Source: Cycas panzhihuaensis
Taxonomy: Eukaryota; Cycadophyta
NCBI GenBank assembly: GCA_023213395.1
Contig: CM041465.1
Coordinates: 252,223,741-252,287,740 of the forward strand
Length of the DNA stretch: 64,000 nt
Direction: 5' to 3'
Of the stretch, positions 57,183-64,000 are shown piece by piece. Made by a program: the position numbers and the translations under genes. Each line of letters begins with the position of its first letter. Positions within the stretch are counted from its first letter, which is position 1. The notes beneath the pieces were generated by a model. It saw only the letters and a program-made list of their open reading frames with translations, was not told where the DNA came from and searched no databases.

Positions 57183-60100
57183 ACTTTTCTTATAAAATCT
57201 ACTTGTATCTTCAATAAATTTTAGGAGCATTTTTCAGTACTTTGGATAAGGAGCCATGGGTCTAATTTTTTAATTAGTACTAGTGTTGTTGGTCTTACGA
57301 GGTAATATCACAAATTGGTTTTCATTCTACCATGTGCTTGAACCAAGGATGACTAGTGAAAATGAGTTATAAAGAGAGTGAATGTATATTTTTTGTGCAT
57401 AACTTATTAGTGTGGAGGCCGTTACCAAAGCCTAGTAAGTCACAAGAGTTTCTCTATTGTGTGTAAGTACCAAAATTGAAAAATATACCATATAATGGTG
57501 GTTTTTGGTCCACTAGTAAAACACCTAATCAATATGCATTCTAATCATTCTACATGGTTTATATAGGCCTAATCAATGAGAGTTAAAGTTAATGAAACTT
57601 TGATTAATTGAAAAGGCTTTCTAGTTAGCAATAAAAATTGAGGACTCTAATGTATGCTTCTTCGACATGAAATAATAGTAAAATTGTTGTGAAATTAAAA
57701 TTTGTTTTCTAATAATTAGAGGAAAATGATAGAATATATGTTTTTGATATTGATGTGGTGATCTTATATTCAACTATGCAAGTGTATAGTTTTCATAGTA
57801 AATGAAGCTTTATTGGTAGAATTTCCTCACCATCTAGAGGAGGATTTGTATTAAAAGAATTCTCAATAAGAATGGAAGGCGAAAGTGCATAAGATGTTCA
57901 TTAGGATGCCACATTATAGGAAGAACACTCAAACTAAAAACTTAAATAAAAGGATTTACTACAAGCAAATAAAGTTGTAGATAACTACTAATAATTAAAC
58001 TTGATGATAAAAGTGCTCCTATAGCATTGAACCTAAATTCAAATTGGTGAATAGTTCTTCACGAAACTATGATTTTTGAGATATCATTGAAATAATTTCA
58101 TTTAGTTTTGAGCAGTATTTAAAAGCCTTAGATACTTAAAGTATTGAATAGGTCATCACTTACCCTTTTTTCTAATATTTTTAATGAGGATTCCAATCAT
58201 TAAAAATATTACATAAAGTTATAAATAAAGGAAAGTAAGAGGCTTCCCATTGCCCCTATGGATGAGTCTGACCTCCACTTCAGGATGTAAAAGATATGAC
58301 CTCAATACCTCTAAAATAAGCTTGTCATAGTTTCACATAAACATGTGGCAACAAAAACATAAAGTACGGCAACATGTTAAACATAATTTTAATGAGTAGA
58401 AAAGGACCCAACTAGGCTACTTTGTCCATCACCTCCTTTATTATGATTCTCATCCTACCTCAAGGTCTGGCCTTTTGCCATATACCTCATGTTATGTTAT
58501 TTTCTTGTGAATATTTATATATATACAAACAAATTAGTAGAAGTAACATTTAACCAAAGGCTTAAGTGATTGTTATGTGGTTTATTTTGTATATATGTAT
58601 GAGGAAAATGAACACGCAATTGTGCAAAGTCGAAGGATAGTGCCTTATAAGGACACCATACATCATATTGAATGGATATACATGAGGAAAATTAAAAGAG
58701 GTAGTGGTAAGTAATATAAAGAGATTAACCTCACATTCTTAAAGGTGGCCTAATTAACCTATTTACTAAACTTAGAAACTTACGTACTTTTATGGAAGTT
58801 GAAATTTTATATTTGTAAATTGGAAGTTAGAATATAATCAATAGAAATAATCTAACATCTTAAAAGCATGAAAAACTTCTAGCCTCTTAGAGTTACTTGT
58901 AACATCCAAGTCATTGGTTGTAGTGAGCAAGAGTAGAAATATTTTGTGTAAAAGAAGGTAATGACTTTTAATATGTATAACTCTTTATAAATTGGTGTTA
59001 TTTTTTAATTTAAGAATTATGTTGTTAGAAATTATCCAAGTGAGTAAAGTATGAACTAGGCTTTATTCCAATTGATGCATAGGAATATGGGAAGAAGCCA
59101 ATTAATCTTAGTATTATAAAATGACATTGCAGTACCCACTAGCTACTTTGAGGATGGAAATTGAACAAGGTAGAATTATAGAATTATCATTTATATATAA
59201 TTTTATTATAATCTATGGATTCTACTTACAAATGTTAAGGTGTTAGAAAGTTTTCACTAAAGAGGTCAACAATGATATCATTTTTGTAGTAAGTATAAAT
59301 AGTGAAAGATAGAGATGCAACATGACATTGATGTGATAGAATATGGGCAACCCACACCTATAGAGGGCCAATTAGTGATGTTAAACTCTATACTTAAGGG
59401 TATGATGACTATGGTGTCAGAAGCTACATTGAGAGAAGAAAGAATTCAAAGAAGAATAATATTTTATAAAAGACTCTTATGGAAGCTTTGTAATAAAGAC
59501 AAGTTTTCGTTAAATAGATTTCTTCATCAAATTTGAATAAAATTATTAGAAAAAGTGGTGGATTGAATATGGATCTAATGATGATTCTCTTGTTAGTATT
59601 AAAGAAAATGTTAAAAAAAGGAAAATGAACTAATTGAGATGCTTGAAGAAAAACCAGTTGGGATATATTACGTAAGTAAGGAAAAGAACGCTTGTGAGCA
59701 ATTTGAAAAGAAACTAACAAAGAGGTATAACAAAGTAATAAAAGACATATTTATGAGAAATATGATGAATATTTAATTCACATGCAAGGACCTAACAAGG
59801 CATAATCCATCCTGGAGTAGTATGAAGAAGAATTAGAGTAGCAAATCATCATAAGTAATGCAACATTTATGAGTTCAAATCTTATTTTGTATTTATCCAT
59901 TTCATTTAGTCATTTTATAGTTTCTATTGAGTTTTCATATTACATGGCTCTGCCATATGCCCCACTCTTGACTTATCAAGAATATGGGGTTGATACTAAA
60001 TCTAAGCTCTTCAAATCCATTATTTTCATAGGCAAAATAATGATTCCTCTTGAGATCATACATTTATTACCCTCCTCAATCTATGGGTTATCCATTATCA
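57183..60100 (+). other. Unrecognised AT-rich region after the primer-like site
   Basis: If the primer site is real, this should be leader and gag. A 73-codon plus frame at 59,315-59,536 (YGQPTPIEGQLVMLNSILKG) is the best candidate for a remnant. A TATA-like AGTATAAATAG lies at 59,291-59,301, about 20 bp upstream of that frame. No domain could be named and the assignment is weak. Confidence 0.3.
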
Positions 60101-60109
60101 AGTTTAAAT

Positions 60110-60790
60110 AAAAGAAGACATCCTTCTTATTGTCATGATATCCCCCTTCCTCTTTCTAAACCCCCACTCTCCTTATATCCTTGCTCAATTAATGTATATT
60201 TCTCTTTTCATTGTAAGGTCTTATTTTCTCTCACTTTACTTCTTAAATTATCTTATAAGTAGCCACCTTATCCTCAATCAACTTTTGCACTCATCCTTAT
60301 GCATTTCCTCACATATTTCCCCTATATATTTCCATCTAAATCCCCCCCCCCCCCCCCCTTCAAATAAGGAAAATATTATCTTTATCCTTTATTTATTCCT
60401 TATTAGTACACACCTTTTTCATCTCCCATCATCCCTTTTTCCCATATATTTTTCTTACGAGTCCACTAAAATCCTTGTCCCATAAAGAATACCTATCCCT
60501 TATTCCTTATCCACCTCCTATAAACCCCCTATATATATCATTCCTTAGTCATGCTTCCAACCTAATTTATTCTTACATCCTATCTTCTTTGTTGCCCATA
60601 GATTTCTCCCTAATATTTATCTATACAAAATACTTATTATACTAGTTAAAAGCCATTCTCTATCTTTTTCATGTCAATTCTATACATGCACCATGCCCTA
60701 GCCTTATTAGTAACCTATATCACCTCTACTAACCCACATCCACACTTTAATTTCCACCCCCTACATCCTTCTTTCTTACCTCCATAGATA
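60110..60790. repeat. Pyrimidine-rich tract with a C17 run
   Basis: For about 680 bp the plus strand is dominated by C and T, with C17 at 60,342-60,358 and many CCCTTTTTCCC-like groups. The open frames 60,050-60,262 and 60,135-60,485 reflect this bias (Leu, Ser, Pro, Phe) and are not supported as genes. Confidence 0.75.
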
Positions 60791-61060
60791 ACTTATTATG
60801 CGTTGGCATTGAGGAGTAGAGTAGGAGGATTACAAAGCCATTGTGAGTGAGTTAACCAGACTTCTAATATAAAGGCGGTGTTAAAAACCACCAGGGAGAT
60901 ATTCTCCACCATTATATAGAGTTTTAGGGAGCTGGTAAGCGCATCTTCTTGATATCTAATTGAAAAATCAAATAAGCATTAAAATATTAAACACATTAAT
61001 AAAATAACATACCTTACTTGGTTGTGGTGGCTCCATGTCAGCTCTAGGTGGCTACTTGGT
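60791..61060. other. Region just past the end of the minus-strand copia pol; LTR not resolved
   Basis: The 3' LTR of the minus-strand copia element should begin near here. I found no clear TG/CA edge. Short repeats of GGTGGCT/TAGGTGGCT occur at 61,025-61,075. Confidence 0.3.
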
Positions 61061-61064
61061 GGCT

Positions 61065-61720
61065 TTAGGTAGCCCTAGGTGCTTTTTGGAGGCTTAAGGT
61101 ACCTTTTAGGGGCCCAAGATAGGTGCATATACTCTCATATTGGGCATTATCCCAATGTTCTACCCCATAATGGCTAATGTGTAAAACTCCTAACATTTCT
61201 TTGAATTTCTGAAATTTGATCCTTCCCAAAGATTTTGTGAAGATGTTAGTTGCTTGATCTTCTATACTGTAATATGCCAATTCTATTTCGCCTGCTTGTA
61301 CTAGCTCTCGAATGAAATGATATTATGTCTAGATATGCTTTGTTCTACCATGAAATATTAGATTCTTTATCATCTGAATTGTGCTTTAATTATCACACTA
61401 AATTTTAATTAGTCCTTTCGCCTATCTGAAAATCTTGTAGAAGTCGTCTTAGCCAAACTGTTTCACATGCGCTAAAGACTATTGCTTTATATTTTACTTC
61501 AGTTGTAGATAGAGAGGTCAGATTTTACTTTTGTGCTTCATGCTATGGCTATCAAACCCATCCGAAAGTGTAACTCAAGTAGATTTTTATCATCAATGTC
61601 ATCTGTCCAATCTAAATATATATGTCCTATCAATCTAAAATTTGATGAAGCTTTATAATGTAAACCATATTCTATAATGCCTTTAAGATACCATAGAATC
61701 GTTTTGGTTGCTTAGCAATA
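61065..61720 (-). pseudogene. Copia RNase H and polyprotein end, broken
   Basis: The open minus segment 61,065-61,280 reads MAYYSIEDQATNIFTKSLGR, then FQKFKEMLGV, the standard copia ending (QLAD.FTK.L...F..LR..LG(V/M)). Upstream at about 61,540-61,720, decayed RNase H segments (YLKGIIEYGLHYK at about 61,657-61,697, HIYLDWTDDIDDK at about 61,588-61,627) are visible. It continues the RT to the right on the minus strand. Confidence 0.85.
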
Positions 61721-62720
61721 AGTAGTCTTGGGGTATTACATGAATCGAGATACTATACTGATTGAATGCATGATGTCTAGTCAAGTAGAAATCAAGTAAA
61801 TCAAACTACCAATTAATTATCTGTAAAGTGTAGGATCAATAGGTACAGAATTGTCTAATTTAGATAGCTTGATTCTTATTTCAGCTAAAGTTGCTAAAGG
61901 TTTGTAATCAGTCATCCTAAACTTTTGTAGTAAGTCCAAGGTGTATTTCCTTTGAGAGATGAAGATACCAATTTTGTCCTACCATACTTCTAAAACTAGG
62001 AAGTAATACATTAATCCCAAACCCGCTATTTAGAATTCGTTATACATGGCTTTCTTAAAGGTTTGTAAAAGATGGGGGTCATTTCCATCATCTACATAGA
62101 GTCCCATAATTATAATTGAATCACCCTTGATTTTGATATATAGATTTGGATCTGATTGAGACCTTTCAAACCCTTGATCTCTAAAATATTTATTAATGTA
62201 GGAATACCAGGCCTTGGGTGCTTACTTCAAACCATAAAGTACCTTTTTATGTTTATACACTTTGTCTTTTTCCCCCCTGACTTCAACACTGAGGAGTTGA
62301 GAGACATAACTATGTTCTTCAATGTAGCTATTAAGGAAAGTGCTTTTGACGTATATTTGACAAGCATTCCATCCCATTTATGCTGCCAAGCTCATCATCA
62401 TACATATAGTTTCCATTTATGTAATGAGGACAAATGTCTCATTATAATCAATACCTTCTCTTTGTGCATAACCTTTGGCTACCAATCTAGATTTATATTT
62501 GTCGATTAATCTGTCAAAATAGAACTTAATTTTATCAACCTATTTAGTACCAATTGCCCTTTTATTATGAGGTAAGTCAACCAATTCCCAAGTATCATTC
62601 TTGATAATGGAATTATATTCATCTTCCATTATCTTTTTCTAATTATCTTATGTATTGGCTTCTTTAAATGTTTAAGGCTCATGGGACTCCATAACTTTAC
62701 TCATAAGGGCAAAGTTTACC
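61721..62720 (-). pseudogene. Copia reverse transcriptase, broken
   Basis: Minus-strand reading downward from about 62,680: IMEDEYNSIIKNDTWELVDL (about 62,580-62,640), [20 protein letters not shown] (about 62,450-62,510), the catalytic LYVDD box (about 62,089-62,104, intact), YKPLATLAEIRIKLSKLDN (about 61,850-61,905) and SLIYLISTSLDIMHSISIVS (about 61,750-61,810). These are the copia RT landmarks in order. Multiple stops and shifts separate them. A 117-codon plus frame at 62,156-62,509 is an antisense shadow. Confidence 0.85.
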
Positions 62721-62799
62721 CTATGTGAGCGAGTAGATCTCTAATTACTATTTAAGATGTTACCCATATCGTGATTCCTTTAAACCCATTTAGGAAGGC

Positions 62800-63425
62800 A
62801 TTATGGTAGAGGTTGAGAAGAGGTTCCCTCCCCACTTAGTTCATCAATGACTCGTTTAGAGTCAAACATATGTGGCACATATCTTGACTTAGTGGAGGTG
62901 TCAAGATTTATCACCACTTCCTTTATCTTTTCTTGGTCATTATGGTAGCAAGTGTCTACTTGGAATTTTATATCTCTACTTACCATAGCCTTCCTTGTTT
63001 TATGTGCTAAATTTTTATCTTTTAACATGCACCTTACCATTTCTACAATGATGCAATTTTTCCTCTCAAATACACCATTTTATTATGGGGTGCAGAGATT
63101 TGTGAGTTGCCTTCTTATCCCATGATGCATGCAATATGCCTTAAATTCATTGGAAATGAATTCTCCCCTATTATATGATCTTAATGAGAGAATTTTATAT
63201 TCACTTTATCGCTCCACATAGGTTTTGAAGTCAACAAAGTATTGGAAGGCATTAGATTTAAACTTTAAGAAGAATACCCAAGTCTTTCTTGTGTAGTCAT
63301 CAATAAATATAATGAAGTAACATGCACCTGCCAATGAGGGGACATCTATAAGACCATAAATATCTGTATAAACTAGTTGAAGTGGTCTAGATTACCGATA
63401 GCTATAATCTGGAAAGCTTTCTCTG
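62800..63425 (-). pseudogene. Copia integrase, catalytic position altered
   Basis: Minus strand: RPLQLVYTDIYG at about 63,355-63,390 (first Asp), CYFIIFIDDYTRKTWVFFLK at about 63,262-63,322, KILSLRSYNRGEF at about 63,160-63,195, then NGVFERKN at about 63,050-63,080 (Glu kept). The usual LRSD.GGEF reads LRSYNRGEF, so the second catalytic Asp appears replaced by Tyr. The open segment 62,801-63,040 is the variable linker to RT. Confidence 0.85.
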
Positions 63426-63427
63426 TG

Positions 63428-64000
63428 TTATTTGCCAAGTAAACATCCCTTGCAAATGTTTTTATCCACTTTAATATTGGGCAACCCAGTAATTACATCC
63501 ATCTTTTTCACTAAAGTCAAACCGCTATAGTTTAGATGTTCAAATCTCTTATGATATAGGTCACTATCTAATTTAACCATGGTCCTTAAGGCATAAGTGT
63601 CTAATGGAGTAAGGATAAGTTTATAGAGTCTATCCTTTATCATTTTTCCTTTTGCGACAACTGCCTTGTTTCTTCACTTGTCTTTAATTGTACATTCTCC
63701 ATTATCAAATATAACCTTGTAATCCTGGCCCATCATTGGTTCTTCAAAGCAGAAACATATAATACATGATCAAGGTATCTATATTCCTCTATATATATCA
63801 TGAGAGCAATATTTCCTCTACTAACCGACTCATGGGATGTGTCATCACCAAATATTATTAATTCCTTTTTAGTTTTATCTAAAGTGTGGAATAAATGCTC
63901 CTTGGATGTCATATGAGTGGAACAAACCAAATCAATATACCAATTATCATCTTCTTCATGGGCAATATAGCTAGATAAGAAAAACCTATTATTATCCCTT
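63428..64000 (-). pseudogene. Copia protease end and pre-integrase domain; runs off the window
   Basis: The minus frame 63,428-63,643 reads LDSDLYHKRFEHLNYSGLTL, then PNIKVDKNICKGCLLGK. This matches the copia pre-integrase zinc-like domain (LWH.RLGH.N...L..L...G...CE.C..GK). The frame 63,733-63,930 (VCSTHMTSKEHLFHTLDKTK) is the protease region following the (D.GCS)HM motif. The active-site DSG would lie at about 63,930-63,950 and is not clear. Gag and the 5' LTR would be beyond 64,000. Confidence 0.85.

Noticed and set aside
60050-60485. Two overlapping open frames of 70 and 116 codons
   Set aside because: They reflect the pyrimidine-rich tract and C17, not selection on a protein.
62156-62509. 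117-codon plus-strand open frame
   Set aside because: It is the antisense shadow of the copia reverse transcriptase on the minus strand.
1-64000. Integrated pararetrovirus or other viral sequence
   Set aside because: All RT segments fit Ty3/gypsy, Ty1/copia or LINE context (integrase, LTRs, primer sites). No movement-protein or viral coat motif was seen.

Overview
This window looks like a stretch of land-plant nuclear DNA made almost entirely of old, nested and mutated retrotransposons. Ty3/gypsy and Ty1/copia reading frames are present in many copies. Most carry in-frame TAG/TGA/TAA codons and frameshifts. CpG is visibly scarce and there is no compact gene block. A large, repeat-rich genome such as a gymnosperm's would fit, but I cannot name a species. 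I see no convincing intact host gene, no rRNA or tRNA gene and no CRISPR array. I also found no clearly new biological system; the interest lies in the insertion history and a few stretches that do not match their surroundings.

Layout. 1-13,160: an unclassified repeat family in three copies (one inverted), a LINE reverse-transcriptase remnant, and a tandem segmental duplication in the order A-B-A-X-B. The B units carry minus-strand Ty3/gypsy RT. The X unit carries a plus-strand Ty3/gypsy integrase. 13,160-16,200: the minus-strand gypsy remnant continues upstream into its gag. 16,260-17,520: a less decayed, GC-richer stretch with a 163-codon open frame, the only host-gene-like candidate. 17,520-20,174: AT-rich DNA and microsatellites leading into a 500-N assembly gap (20,175-20,674).

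20,675-48,770: the main structure. A giant minus-strand Tat/Ogre-like Ty3/gypsy element has gag at about 44.2-45.7 kb, protease at 35.3 kb, RT at 33.3-33.9 kb, RNase H at 32.5-32.9 kb and integrase at 31.3-32.3 kb. It also has a probable antisense extra ORF at 29.6-30.5 kb, a tRNA-Arg-like primer site at 46.17 kb, and diverged LTR-like flanks. Two complete LTR retrotransposons are inserted into it. One is a Ty3/gypsy element at 21,748-28,395 (LTRs about 1.05 kb, perfect target duplication CCAAA). The other is a Ty1/copia element at 35,892-43,660 (LTRs about 0.62 kb, target duplication CAAGT/TAAGT). The copia element is itself split in its RNase H domain by a 2.49-kb TG...CA block at 40,242-42,729 that keeps many CpG sites.

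48,770-64,000: a plus-strand chromovirus remnant (RNase H, integrase, chromodomain-like end) followed by an LTR-like stretch and a primer-site-like motif. Next come seven copies of an 83-bp tandem repeat, a short CpG-retaining segment near 54.8 kb, a second primer-site-like motif at 57.17 kb, and a pyrimidine-rich tract with C17. The last feature is a decayed minus-strand Ty1/copia polyprotein running off the right edge.

Several conserved acidic residues in these enzymes read Asn where Asp is expected. Many stops sit where CAG or TGG codons are expected. Both fit C-to-T decay of methylated DNA.
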